A stretch of DNA of 64,000 bases from Dryomyza anilis (taxonomy: Eukaryota > Arthropoda > Insecta > Diptera > Dryomyzidae). Positions 10,748 through 21,754 of this stretch are shown here, piece after piece (the stretch's first letter is position 1; the number at the start of each line of letters is the position of its first letter). A program made the position numbers and the translations under genes. The notes under the pieces were generated by a model. It was not told the DNA's origin. It was given only the letters and a program-made list of their open reading frames with translations, and searched no databases. The stretch is from the NCBI GenBank assembly GCA_951804985.1, contig OX638130.1:86337069-86401068 (forward strand), read 5' to 3'.

Positions 10748-12059
10748 GTAAATTCTAATCTATATAATTTTTATTATTATATAAAAAAAGCTAGTTTATC
10801 GGACATGTTTCAATTTCAAACGATCCGTGCTAAGTTTTTGTAAATGTTGTTTAACTCTACTCTTAGTAGGTCAGGAGTGATTGCATTTTTAAAGTTTCGG
10901 ATACATAGCATATACCTCGACACTTTTCGAAATTACGCCCATATTCTACGTATCGATTATAATTATAAATGTGAATCTTTGTTTCCATTTTTATATTTCT
11001 ACACTCAGAAGGTCAGGAGTTTTAGCATTTCTACAGTCTTGGTTATATAGGAGATCCCACGTCCTTTTGTCAAATCACGCCCATATTCTACGTGTTAATT
11101 ATATTTATAAATATGATCCTATGATTCAATTTATATAACTCTGCTCTTAGGATGTCAGAAGTTATAGCATTTTTAAAAGTATCGTTATATGGAATGTGCC
11201 ACGCCCCTTTGCCTAATCGCTACACCCTGTCCAAATTCCATATTCCGAATTCATTGTGAAGCCATTTTGTGTCAAAGTTTGGAAATGGTCCGTCTTTTAG
11301 TTGCTCAGATGTTTAACTCTTATCCCAGTCAGTCATGTCTCAGAGACTTCCGATGCTTTGAAGCGTTACGGGATCGACATTTTTTTATTGAAGTTAGTTT
11401 GAACTTCGATAATAAAATTTCGATCTCGTAACTATATTGCTTTAAATTTTTAAATTTCTCGTATATAAATATTTCTTGTAGCGTGAAAACTCCGAAAGAA
11501 CGCATCGATATCTACCTACACTCAAAATAAAAAGTCTGTAACAGTAGCAAAAAAAGGTTGCCAATATAGCAAAAATGTTTGCTGAAAAGAGAAAAGCGCC
11601 GGATTTTAATGAAACAGCAAATGACAGTTTGTACCTTTTATGTTACCTTTGATACCAGTGTTGTAAACTGGTAATGTTTAGTTCCAAAGCGGTAACTAAG
11701 AACATGTTGTAGAAGATACGCAATAATATGTTACAATATAAGTCATACCTTCCTGGAGTTCCGGACGGGACATTTGTACGCTTAAAACTTTAATATCTCG
11801 AAGGAAAATAAATTAATTAACCTGATTTTTTTCTGCAAGTCGTATTTAAATAGAACTAAATATCTGCAATTAGAGAATTATATACGGTTGATCAAAAGAT
11901 ATAAATTAAATAGTGGTCGTTCCGGACGGGACAAAAACGGAAGTGCATGTCGAGGTTGATATGAAAATTCCAAAAAGACAGCAAATCTTTTTTTGAATAA
12001 TTTTAAAAAATAGCTGAAATCATTGCTTTTTTTTGTATATTTACACTTTGTTCCTCAAA
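10748..12059. other. Start of the 6.2-kb intron that splits the homeobox
   Basis: AT-rich. Several near-copies of CACTCTTAGGATGTCAGAAG-like blocks occur at 10857, 11005 and 11145, suggesting an old tandem duplication of about 145 bp. Bases 11640-11760 (CCAGTGTTGTAAACTGGTAA) match the repeat near 31465-31680. No gene is seen. Confidence 0.45.
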
Positions 12060-12358
12060 TTTTGGCGCTACAGTCCTGTATAGAACTTCGGCCGAGCTCT
12101 CTCACCATTTTGAGCTGTGCGTGTTGTATTTGTACTCAAAGTGGTGGGACCTACAGTTTATTGCCGAATCCAAACGGCGGGTGAGAGCTTTTCATAGGCA
12201 ATAGTTTTACTCTCGTAGGTTTGCCATTTACTGACGAGAGGTAGCGCGGTATAGAAAAATGTTTCTTTGAAAAGATGTTGTTAGCCCCAGTCCAGGCTTG
12301 AACCGGGGACCTTTCGGCTCGCAGTCCAACGCACTAACCACTGAGCTACCGCGGCTAC
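12060..12358 (-). mobile_element. tRNA-derived SINE, copy 3 (full head, no tail)
   Basis: On the minus strand it begins GTAGCCGCGGTAGCTCAGTG and includes A- and B-box-like motifs and the whole body, but lacks the (ATT)n tail at its left end. It gives the most complete view of the 5' head. Confidence 0.88.
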
Positions 12359-12769
12359 AATTAATTAATTAAGTATTATTTTTTATTTATTTCCGATATA
12401 TTGACGTCAATCGGACGTCAGGGAAAAAATTTTGTCAAATATTTAAACATATTAACAACTGTCGACAGTGCGACAACTATGTCTCTCTTCTGTACTTTAT
12501 GATCGTTTTCTAATAACTTATCATAGTCCTGAGTCCGTTAACGAAAAAATTCGTTAAACTAGTTACCCCTGGGTGCGACTGTTTTAAAATCCAAAAACAA
12601 TTTTATAAATAATAAAAGGTAACAATGATCGTTTTTCTTTTGTTGTTTTTATTTTTTTTTTTTTTTTGTAAGCCTTGATTTACAGCAACACTACATTAAT
12701 CTAACGCATGCTGCAAAATAATTAAAAATACAAAATTACTTTATAAGGCAATCACAAATGTCAAGTTTC

Positions 12770-13160
12770 ACCCCCAGCATTTGACATTTGGCCGCCATGT
12801 TCGGTGCGGTGCGTTCGTTCGTTTGGTCGTCAGCCGTACGTCACATCGCTCGCTGTCAAACTCAGGCAAAGTTTGTCATTTCACACTCAACTCAATGGCT
12901 ATAAAAACTGATGAAATATATAGGTATAAACAGAGGCGTGCATATGGCACAGCCACGAAACCGGAAAATAGTCTCCGCCCATTTGACAATCAAATGCCCT
13001 GCCCTACCGAACCGAACCGACTGACAGAGTAACTGACTGTGCGCCTGCGCGCGCTGTTCTCTTTTTTTAAGATTTCTTATTTTATTTGTCCAATTCGATG
13101 CGCGCAGAGGGAACGAAACCATGCGCTGTAGGCAGTTTTCACGCGCATGCGTTGCTGATC
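12770..13160. promoter_or_regulatory. Less AT-rich intronic island with a TATA-like motif
   Basis: A sharp composition change inside the intron, with TTTGGCCGCCATGTTCGGTG, GTTCGTTCGTTTGGTCG, CTGTGCGCCTGCGCGCGCTG and a TATAAAA at 12901. No other copy exists in the window. The 83-codon open frame from 12781 matches no family I know. It could be an internal promoter or an enhancer. The TATA-like motif alone is weak evidence in AT-rich DNA. Confidence 0.25.
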
Positions 13161-13539
13161 ATTAAACAATTCTTTGCTTTTTTCAAAGGCCTTTATTGCT
13201 TGCAGTTATTCTTCTGCAGCACTGTATCAAAAAAAAAATGATAAAAAACGAAATGCAATTTTTATTGTTGTTTTGATAGACTGACAAAAAGTCACGTTTG
13301 TGCCGAATGTACGTGATTGGAATTTATTAGCAGTGCACAACACACAGCAGGCACATTGCACCAGTTTGCTGTGCCTTTTGACAACGCACTTTTATAGTTC
13401 ATCAAGAGGTTTAAATTTAAATAGAAAAGTAGATTCTTTAGAATTGTTTCTTTTTGTGCAGAGAACCTTTTGATACTAATTGCGAAATGATTCCATCATT
13501 AGGAAAATTCTAAAAAAAGAAAGAAATGACACACAGAAT

Positions 13540-13855
13540 ACTTATTTGTTGCGCCAACCAACTCTTTGCCCAACACACTTATTCGGTTCTTTCAACCGCT
13601 AGTCCGCTCATTTCGTGAATATCAAAAGTGTTGTAGTTTGTACTACAACTAATTTAGAACAAATTTAAAACAATTTAGATAAAGTTTTACAACAGTTTTA
13701 AAACAATTTTTAGTGTATATAGGCAAATATTTCAACCACCAACATATGTCAGTTACACCAACAAACTTTTTTTTAACCGAATGAAGTTGATTGTTATAAC
13801 TGACTTTTTCGTTCTTTCAACATCATGCAAAAAGAGGGGTTTTCTGTGTACATCA
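13540..13855. mobile_element. Short TIR element (ACACAGAAAAATCC family)
   Basis: Starts near ACACAGAATACTTATTTG and ends AAAGAGGGGTTTTCTGTGTA. It contains CCCAACACACTTATTCGGTT and GTTGTAGTTTGTACTACAAC blocks shared with 5880-6540, 23580-23870 and 30300-30590. There is no coding capacity. Confidence 0.65.
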
Positions 13856-14090
13856 CCAAATATTATCGACGGAAATATAACAACCGATATTAATTGCATT
13901 CTTTAATCAATCCAGCAATGAAATTCACTTATTTCAAGAAAACATTTTCTATTCTTCGTTAATTCAGCAATTCCGCTTGCTAATATAATTATTTGTTCGT
14001 CAATGCAGCAAATAATTTAGTCGGCGCAGTATTAGCAATTATATTTGCTAAAACTGCGGAGAAATCTCCACAAATACTCATATGTTTTAG
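13856..14090. mobile_element. Short repeat of the ATAATCGACG family, one copy
   Basis: Shares TATTATCGACGGAAATATAA, CAATCCAGCAATGAAATTCA and GTCGGCGCAGTATTAGCAAT with the elements at 56811-57148 and 52346-53187. It lies directly beside the preceding TIR element, suggesting nested or adjacent insertion. Confidence 0.65.
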
Positions 14091-15512
14091 TTTTTCTTCC
14101 ATTACGACAAATGCAATTACAAATCCTTGAAGTAGTCATCAGAGGAAATACTAAATCATGTGGTCATTCTGACATGAAATAGTCACGGTTGCCACTATTT
14201 CTAACTTTTAACCAAAATTGATAACTTTTAAACTCCTTGGTAGCCATTTATTCAATTTGGTAACTTTTCGAAGTGAAAAAGATGACAATAAATTGTTAAA
14301 CTTACTTAAACATTTTTGTTGTGTTCTTTGGAAGTTAATGAAATAAAAACTTCCGAAAATCCCAACATAATGGGCGATCCAGATACTAACGTCCCACAGT
14401 AACGCATCGAGTAGCTAAAGTTGGCGAAAACCTTAAAAGCCAAATTGACCTCTGGAACTATTTTTTTAAATTGACTACAATGTTGCATCATCCAATTTAT
14501 ATCATATGTATTCAAATTTGCCCAATTGCAATAAAAAATATTGTCGATTACAAAAATTTTTTGAACCGTATATTTTAAAAACCATAAAAACTATTTTTTT
14601 AATTATTTTTCATGTATAAATATGAAAACAAAAACGTTCCGGCAAAACTGATTATATTTTTACTTAGTACACATATTCAATTTTTCAAAACAAAAATGGA
14701 AATTTTGCCTTTTTGCATTTTCGAAGTTATTCACATTTAAGCGACCGACTAATATTAACAATTTCAACAATTTTTGGTTATATGGGAAGTACCACGCCCA
14801 CTCGTCCAATCAAGATGAAATTTGGAATTATATCAACGAAAAACTGTATATTACAAAGTTTTATCACTGTAGCTCTATTAATTTCCAATATATGACATTT
14901 TGAATATTTTTCTTATATGGGAGGTACCACGCCCACTTATCTAATCAAGATGAAATTTCAAGAACTTATTATATTTACGAAAAACATTTTACTATATAGT
15001 TGCTTCACTGTAGCTCCCGTAATTCCCAACCCATATTAATTTAATCATTTCAGTTGTATGGGATTTACCTACATCTTAATGTTGATTATTAAATTTTCAT
15101 ACAATATTAATCAATTCTGATACTTATTTTTCTAAAAATAACACAATTTGAGCTTTTCGCCAACGTCTGATACTCCCTGCCCCACTGTGCGTCCGTATGA
15201 TGTTTTCATCTTTCAGTTTATTGAGATTTTTTGGAATAAATATTCGGAAATAAAGCCGAAACAACCGAATTATCTCAAAATGTATAATTTAAATGTAGCA
15301 CATTCTTCGACCCTAAGAACATTTTAACTTTGAATAGAAAAACCTCAATATTTCAAAAATTTGGTAACTTTTTGATAGTTTTTTCGTATAACTCTGGTAG
15401 TCAAAAACCTACTCGAATGGCAACCGTGGTATAGTCCGTGTTAGGGCTTCCAATCGCGGGATCTCGGAGAAAGTCAATACCGAAATGAAATCCCGGGAGT
15501 GTCAATAAAAAT
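14091..15512. other. Intronic AT-rich DNA
   Basis: No coding or RNA gene is recognised. Two related blocks near 14780 and 14920 (GGGAAGTACCACGCCCACT and GGGAGGTACCACGCCCACT) indicate an old duplication of about 135 bp. The rest is low-complexity AT-rich sequence. Confidence 0.45.
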
Positions 15513-15824
15513 AATAATAAGAATAGTTTGGCGCTACAGTCCCTATAAGAACTTAGGCCGAGGGCTCTCACCATTTTGAACTGTGCATGTTATATTTGTA
15601 CTCAAAGTGGTGGGACCTACAATTTATTGCCGAATCCGAATGCCGGGTGAGAGCTTTTCATAGGCAATGTTTTTACTCTCGTAGGTTTGCCATTTACTGC
15701 CGAGAGGTAGCGCGGTATAGAAAAATGTTTCTATGAAAAGATGTTGTTAGCCCCAGTCCAGGCTTGAATCGGGGACCTTTCGGCTCGCAGTCAAACGCAC
15801 TAACCACTGAGCTACCGCGGCTAC
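15513..15824 (-). mobile_element. tRNA-derived SINE, copy 4
   Basis: A complete copy with tRNA-like head (ending GCTACCGCGGCTAC on the plus strand), body and AATAATAATAAG-type tail. Flanks share AATAAAAATAA, a probable target duplication though low in complexity. Confidence 0.88.
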
Positions 15825-16223
15825 TAAAATAAAAATAACTATTAAATTTTAAATTTGCATTCGTTAGCATAGTTTAATTATTGTTTAATAGACCGCTGCT
15901 ATTATTTTTCACAAATATACTCAGAAAACAAAAACGAATAGTACGACTATAGATTATGTACTATATATAACAATAGTTTATCCTATTAATATTAATACAA
16001 TTGTTTTTATAGTATTTTGTAATATTGTTGTACATTTTATTGATAAAATTGTAATTTTACTATTGTTTTAATAGTTTATAGTATTGATTATTAATAGTTT
16101 GGTCCGGGTTTGACTTCACCAGATCACACCAACGCGAGATATTAAAAAATTATCTTTAAATTCGAAGGACAATATCTCTAAAACCTATCGATAGTATTTC
16201 GTCTTAAGTAGTTTTTGAGATCA
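15825..16223. repeat. TIR-repeat fragments (CTCAGAAAA family) in intron
   Basis: From about 15925 the sequence ACTCAGAAAACAAAAACG, followed by AT-rich ATAGT-type motifs, resembles the elements near 7738 and 28678. A right end is not clear. No gene is seen. Confidence 0.4.
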
Positions 16224-16546
16224 GGGGCCGAATTCCCACTTTCTCCTAGATAAAGCTAAAATTGTAACGCTAAAATACTAAAAAAACCCACCGAGTTTTC
16301 GATTCTGAAGCCTGAATCACAAGATTGAATAAACAATCAATTTTTGAATCAATTTTAAAATAATTTTAATATCAATCGTGTCCCAATGTTTATATAGACA
16401 CGATTGATATTTAAGTTGTTTTGAAAATTGATTCAAAAGTTGATTGATTCAGGCTTTAGAATCGAAAAATCGGTGTGTTTTTTTTAGTCTTTAGCATTTT
16501 ATCGATAGTATTTTAGTTTTAGCTAGAGCAAATCGGAATCCGGCCC
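16224..16546. mobile_element. Foldback MITE with GGGGCCG termini
   Basis: Left end GGGGCCGAATTCCCACT and right end GGAATCCGGCCCC are inverted. Long inner arms also pair: AGCCTGAATCACAAGATTGA with TTGATTGATTCAGGCTTTAG, and ATATCAATCGTGTC with GACACGATTGATAT around a short centre at about 16388. It is about 323 bp and non-coding. Clear target duplications are not visible. Confidence 0.8.
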
Positions 16547-16989
16547 CACGAGACTAAATAGGATTTCATAAGGATTTATATAAGGATTTCAAAATAAACA
16601 TTATTTTTAAGATATATGAATAAAAAAGTAAAAAAAAAATGTAAAAATCAGTAATATACAAATTCATGATATAGTGAAAATTTTAAAATAATCAGCCCAA
16701 TTTTAAATAGAAACTCAAAAATAATTTTTTTCGAGATAAAATTTTGTATTGAAATAAAAATTTTCTGCATTCAAATCGTTATCCTTTGTCACTGTCGTAA
16801 AAAAAAAAACATTTCCCAAAAATTATAGACATTGCCCCGGTCTTCCCTATGCAAAATATAAAAAAATAAATTTGAGGAATGTGAAATTAAAATAAACAAA
16901 ATTCACAGTTAATAAAATTTAAGATTTATGTGTTCACTTGAAATAGTTTCTCACTCACCTCTTTTTTTTGCAATTTCAACTCGTCACAG

Positions 16990-17579
16990 GTATGGTTTAA
17001 AAATCGCCGCGCCAAATGCCGACAACTACAAAAACAACAGAAACCGCTGCCGCCCCCACAAACCGCAACGCCTTCGCACAAACTTCAAAGCCAGCAACAA
17101 CAACAACAACAACCGCAACATCTAACAAAAACGACTGCGGCTGCGTTGTCCATAAACAGCACAAATTCTTCGGAGATTTTGCGAAATGGCTGCAAAATTA
17201 GTGCAAAATCAAATGTTGGTCAAAATATCGGAAATACCTTAAATTCACAACGTATGACATCATCACTGTCATCGTCATCATCAACGGCAGCGGCAGCAGC
17301 AGTTACAAATCTTCTGCATACGTCACAACAAACGCAGCAACACCCGCAGCCGCAAAACAACGATGCGGCCTCGGCCTCCCCCGCGCTCGGAAGCATCAGA
17401 ACCAACAACACTTTTAATAATAACACAACAACAACAAACACTTTTGGAAAATTCAACCGAGCTGCATCTTCTTTGCAACAAGAACAACAACCGAATTTTC
17501 AAATTGGCAAAGTTCGTCCTGTGGACATGAATAAATTAAAGCACTTTGATTCACACATACTCGGCACTAAATTACACAG
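16990..17579 (+). CDS. otd: Otx/Orthodenticle-like exon: recognition helix and Gln/Ser-rich linker
   Basis: The acceptor TCGTCACAG (to 16989) joins in phase. The exon opens with homeodomain residues 47-60, VWFKNRRAKCRQLQ, including W48, F49, the class-defining K50 and N51. K50 homeodomains prefer TAATCC-type sites. It continues QKQQKPLPPPQTATPSHKL, a Gln run (CAG/CAA), SINSTNSSEILRNG, a Ser/Ala run, Gln- and Asn-rich segments, and FQIGKVRPVDMNKLKHFDSH before CAG|GTTTTT at 17580. The donor beyond CAG is weak. The reading frame also stays open across the next 66 bases, so the exact end is less certain than for the other exons. The low-complexity linkers are typical of fly transcription factors and have no assigned activity. 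Confidence 0.9.
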
Positions 17580-17645
17580 GTTTTTAATTATTTGTTTTCA
17601 CAAAAATCGCGTATTAATTTTTACATTAAACACAAATTTATTTAG

Positions 17646-17739
17646 CACCTCCGATTACACGAAGTCACCACAGGCCTTTCTTTTTGGGACGAATTGCATC
17701 GGCAGTCACAATCCGGCCGGTAATGCAGACGAATTTGGT
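17646..17739 (+). CDS. otd: Otx/Orthodenticle-like small exon
   Basis: Lies between a pyrimidine-rich acceptor (TTTATTTAG, to 17645) and a strong donor (GGT|GTAAGT at 17740). It encodes STSDYTKSPQAFLFGTN, then CIGSHNPAGNADEFG, ending at a codon boundary as the next exon requires. The preceding 66-base gap would encode a Leu/Ile/Phe-rich stretch unlike the rest of the protein, and is AT-rich, so I read it as a short intron. Because it is a multiple of three and lacks a stop, the gap could also be retained. Confidence 0.75.
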
Positions 17740-17910
17740 GTAAGTATCAGCTATTTGAACCTCTTTACCTTTCCGAAGCTCTTTACCTTTTATAAAAATA
17801 TCGTATTTTTTGAATTAGCTTAATTCTGTTATAATTTAATTGTAAGAATTATGTTTGAGAATAAAATTAAAAACAAAATAATGTTATTCTGTATGTTGAA
17901 AATATATATA

Positions 17911-18236
17911 GGGTTTTTCAACAGGGACGCTAAAAAAGTAGAGCGATAGGGACAGCAAACTACGCCATATTTCTTGCCGCTCTTTTGACATTTGAGGTTT
18001 GTCATTTCATGATGGAAAGATATACGAATTCGAATTTCGGTAGTAAATTTTAATAATTTCGAGTCGTTGTTGGCTCGTATATCTTTCCATCATGAAATGG
18101 CAAACCTTACTGAAGAGAAATGTCAAAAGAGCGGCAAGAAATATAGCATCGTTTGCTGTCCCTGTCGCTCTACTTTTGTAGCGTCCCTGTTGAAAAACCC
18201 TTGAAAAACTTTTGTAGCGCTCTTATTGAAAAACCC
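17911..18236. mobile_element. Foldback MITE with GGGTTTTTCAA termini, copy 1
   Basis: Ends GGGTTTTTCAACAGGGACGC and its inverse near GCTCTTATTGAAAAACCC. The inner arms (CATTTCATGATGGAAAGATA and TATCTTTCCATCATGAAATG) pair around a centre near 18040. Other copies are at 27168, 43449 and 47850. There is no coding capacity. Confidence 0.8.
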
Positions 18237-18356
18237 GTTATGTATTATAAGCCAGTATTGTATATTTTTAAAAGTTTTTTAAATTTCCGAGTTTTAAAAT
18301 TATTTTTTTTAATATAGTTTTTTAAACTTTCAAATTTCAAAATTTTTTTGTTTTTA

Positions 18357-18587
18357 GGGTGTGTGCGAATTCGACTAAATTGATGACTAAAGTAAATTTT
18401 GTCGGTAATGCAGTGTTTACTTTTCAATTTAGCAAATTTTCGAGCATAATAAATAGAACTAAATTGGATGACAACAAAAAGACATATGATATTCGATTAA
18501 AATTGGACTTTAACAATTACCGGTTACAGAAAGAAGATCAAATTAAAAGTCGTCCAATTTAGTTTAGTCAGCAATTCGCACACACCC
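18357..18587. mobile_element. PIF/Harbinger-like MITE, copy 2 (TTA duplication)
   Basis: Begins GGGTGTGTGCGAATTCGACT and ends GCACACACCC, flanked by TTA on each side (18354-18356 and 18588-18590). It has the same family organisation as the copy at 2199. Confidence 0.85.
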
Positions 18588-18802
18588 TTAATATATATTT
18601 TTTATTTATTTTGAGAACTTTTTTCTAATTTGTTTTAATTTTATTTCTTTTTAAAATTTTTACTAACATTTTTCCGATAGTTAAGCGATCTAATCGAGAA
18701 TTAATTTTTCTAATTTACCAAAATGTGGTTTATGTAGATAAAGTAGTGTGATGAATGTATGATTACTGCACACTGTTTTATAGATATTAGCAAGTTGACT
18801 TA

Positions 18803-19309
18803 GGGTGTGTGAGAATTCTACTAAGGGTTTGTGCGAATTCGACTAAATTGCTGACTAAACTAAATTTGGTCGGTAATGCAATGTCGACTTTTCAATTTAG
18901 CAAATTTTCGAGCAGACTAAATTGAACTAAATTGAACTAAATTGGATGACAGTATACAGAAATGTTTTCATAGAAACATTTTTCTATTCCGCGCTACCTC
19001 TCGGCAGTAAATGGCAAACCTACGAGAGTAAAACATTGCCTATGAAAAGCTCTCACCCGCCGTTCGGATTCGGCAATAAACTGTAGGTCCCACCACTTTG
19101 AGTACAAATGTAACACGCACAGATCAAAATAGTGAGAGAGCTCGGCCGAAGTTCTATACAGGACTGTAGCGCCAAACTATTATTATTATACAGAAATATG
19201 ATAATCAATTGATTATGGACTTTAACAACTACCGGTTACCAAAAGGCGATCGTATGAAAAGCCGCTCAATTTAGTTTAGTCAGCAATTTAGTCGAAATCG
19301 CACACACCC
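18803..19309. mobile_element. PIF/Harbinger-like MITE, copy 3, split by a SINE
   Basis: The intact outer ends are at 18825 (GGGTTTGTGCGAATTCGACT) and 19309 (CACACACCC), flanked by TAA. A 19-bp remnant of another copy's end lies just before it (18803-18821). The SINE at 18964-19187 interrupts it. Confidence 0.85.
18964..19187 (+). mobile_element. tRNA-derived SINE, copy 5 (5'-truncated, nested)
   Basis: Body and (ATT)n tail without the tRNA-like head, inserted in a MITE with the duplication ATACAGAAAT (18954-18963 and 19188-19197). Removing the insert restores the MITE sequence seen in sister copies. Confidence 0.9.
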
Positions 19310-20960
19310 TAAACTGCTAAAATTCATCGGTAATGAAGTGTTCGACTTTTTAATTTAACAAATTTTAATTTAACAAATTAACTAAATTGAATGACAGCCA
19401 ACAAACATATAATAATTGATTTATTATGGACTTTAAGAATTACTGGTTACCGAATGGTGATGCAATGAAAAGTCGATCCATTTAGTTTATTCAGCAATTT
19501 AGTCGAATTTGCACACATCATAAATTTCAGTCGGTATTGCAGTTTTTACTAATTCAATTTAGCAAATTTTTAGGCAAACTAAATTTAAGTAATGCTTTGT
19601 TTTCACTGTCATTTTGTGTTAGTTTTGTGTTAGTTTCATGTTCGAAAGATTCTCAGAATTTGTTGTTTCGATATGACATGTTGGCATTTTGATATCCGAT
19701 GACATGGTTTTTGAACATTTTAATTTTGGACAGTTTCTGCGTCGCAATCATAATGTAAAGCGAACAAATATGACACAAAATGACATAGTGAAAACCAGGC
19801 ATAAAAAAACGATAGCGTTTTATGACTAGCGTTTCAACGACGATCGTTTTTAAGTTACGTGATGAGAGCCCTGGAAAATTTTAAAATTACCGCTTTATCG
19901 ACAAATATGGTTTAGGGTACGTAAGAATTACGATTATTATCGATAAAAAAATATGATTTGCATATGCTTAATGAGCACTATTTTATCGATATTATATATT
20001 TAACTCAGGGTGAGTTTGAATTCGAATAAATTGCTGACTTAACTAAATTGTACGTGTTTTAAATCGATCTACATTTCGTTACCAGTAATTGTTAAAGTCT
20101 GTAATAAATCGATTATCATATGTCATGTCTATTGCTGTCATTCAATTCAATTTGTTAAATTGTAGTTTGCTCGATAAAAAACTAAATTACCGACAAAAAC
20201 TTCGACCAAATTGCTCACTAGACTAAATTTTGTCGGTAATGCAAACGCTTCAATTTAGCAAATTTTCAAGCAAACTAAATTAAACTAAATTAGAAGACAG
20301 CAAACAGACATATGATAATCAATTTATTGAGGACTTTAACAATTACCGGTTACCGAATGGGGATCGAATGAAAATCTATAGAATTTAGTTTAGTCAGCAA
20401 TTTAGACGAACTCACACACACCATTAATCGAAAATGCACACACCCTAAATTGAATGAGGGTAAACAGACATTTGATTATCGATTTATTACGGACTTTAAC
20501 AATTACCGGTTCGATATCTATTCCGTACAATTTAGTTTAGTCAGCAAGCCTTTATTCGCACTAAACTAAATTTTCAATCGATCGTTATTCCAATATCCGA
20601 TTCAGTTAAGTGGGTAATTTTTCGAATATTATCTGTTTGTTTGATGGAATTCAATCATCAACTTATTACGGACTTTAGCTATTACCGGTTACCGAATGGA
20701 TGCGCGTCAATTTAGTTTAGTCAGCAATTTAGTCAAACACACATTTAGTTAAATTGATAATATCGATGAAATAGTGCTCATTAAGCATATACAAATCACA
20801 TTGTTTTATCGATAATAATCGTAATTCTTACGTACCCTAAAACCATATTTGTCGATAATGCGGTAATTCAAAAAAAGTCCAGGGCTCTCATCACGTAACT
20901 TAAAAACGATCGTCGTTGAAACGATAGTCATAAAACGCTATCGTTTTTATTTAAGTAAGA
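19310..20960. repeat. Cluster of PIF/Harbinger-like MITE copies bracketed by a 200-bp inverted repeat
   Basis: At least five partial or full copies with TTTAGTCAGCAATTTAGTC and ATTACCGGTTACCGAATGG motifs lie at about 19310-19520, 20005-20190, 20210-20425, 20437-20545 and 20560-20750. The part from 20005 is enclosed by inverted arms of about 200 bp (19800-19998 and 20757-20957) with AACGATAGCGTTTTATGACT at the left and AGTCATAAAACGCTATCGTT at the right. The arms look like the ends of a further element into which MITEs inserted. No coding sequence is seen. Confidence 0.75.
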
Positions 20961-21754
20961 CTATTGTCTAAACGATATCGGGAGACGATTATCGTCATAC
21001 GTGTTTAGAGCACAGCATTGTAAATTCAATGACAGATTGATCTATTGATTACCAACTTTACCTAATTACGGTTATCAGGTAACTAACTCATTTCGTCATC
21101 AAACACCCCGAAGTAGAGAAGATTTTTTTCCGTATTTGGAAGATTTTTATAGCGCTGGCAGATTTTAATAGCGCAATATTGTACTTATTTTAATTAATTA
21201 TTATTATTTTTTTTTTTTACAAAATTTAAAAGTTTAAAATTATTAATTTTTTAAATTGTTGTTTTTTTTTTATTTGTAGCAGCTTTGAATAAAAAAATTT
21301 AATTGTTTTCTGAATATAAAATTTTAGTTAATCTGAATTTAAAATAAAATTATTATTTCAAAAAAAGTGAAAAACGTTACAGCCGGCAAAGCAGTTTATG
21401 TTTATAAGTCTTAGCTAAAATACTGTTTATTGGAGACACAAACCAACTAGTTGAAACGAGTCGATAACATAGTTTATATCATATTTATGCATAGGGTGCA
21501 CAGAATATTTAAATATTCGCTAAAATTTAAATTTCACAAAATGTAAAAAATTGTAAAAAAAAAATGCAAAAAATGTAATAAAATTAAAATTTTAAGGGAA
21601 ATAAAATATTAAAAAAAAAAAATTATATAAAACTTTAAAATATATACAAAACTATAACAAAAATAAATTTCATAAAAATAAAAGAATTATTTAAATTTTT
21701 ACTAATTTTAATATTCAAATAAATAAAATAAAACTTTCTATTCTATATTTTCAG
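20961..21754. other. End of homeobox intron
   Basis: AT-rich, with long A and T runs and no recognised element. It ends in a pyrimidine-rich acceptor TTCTATATTTTCAG at 21754. Confidence 0.5.

Noticed and set aside
12781..13032. 83-codon frame in the intronic island
   Set aside because: No recognisable domain. The island's composition alone is enough to keep it open.
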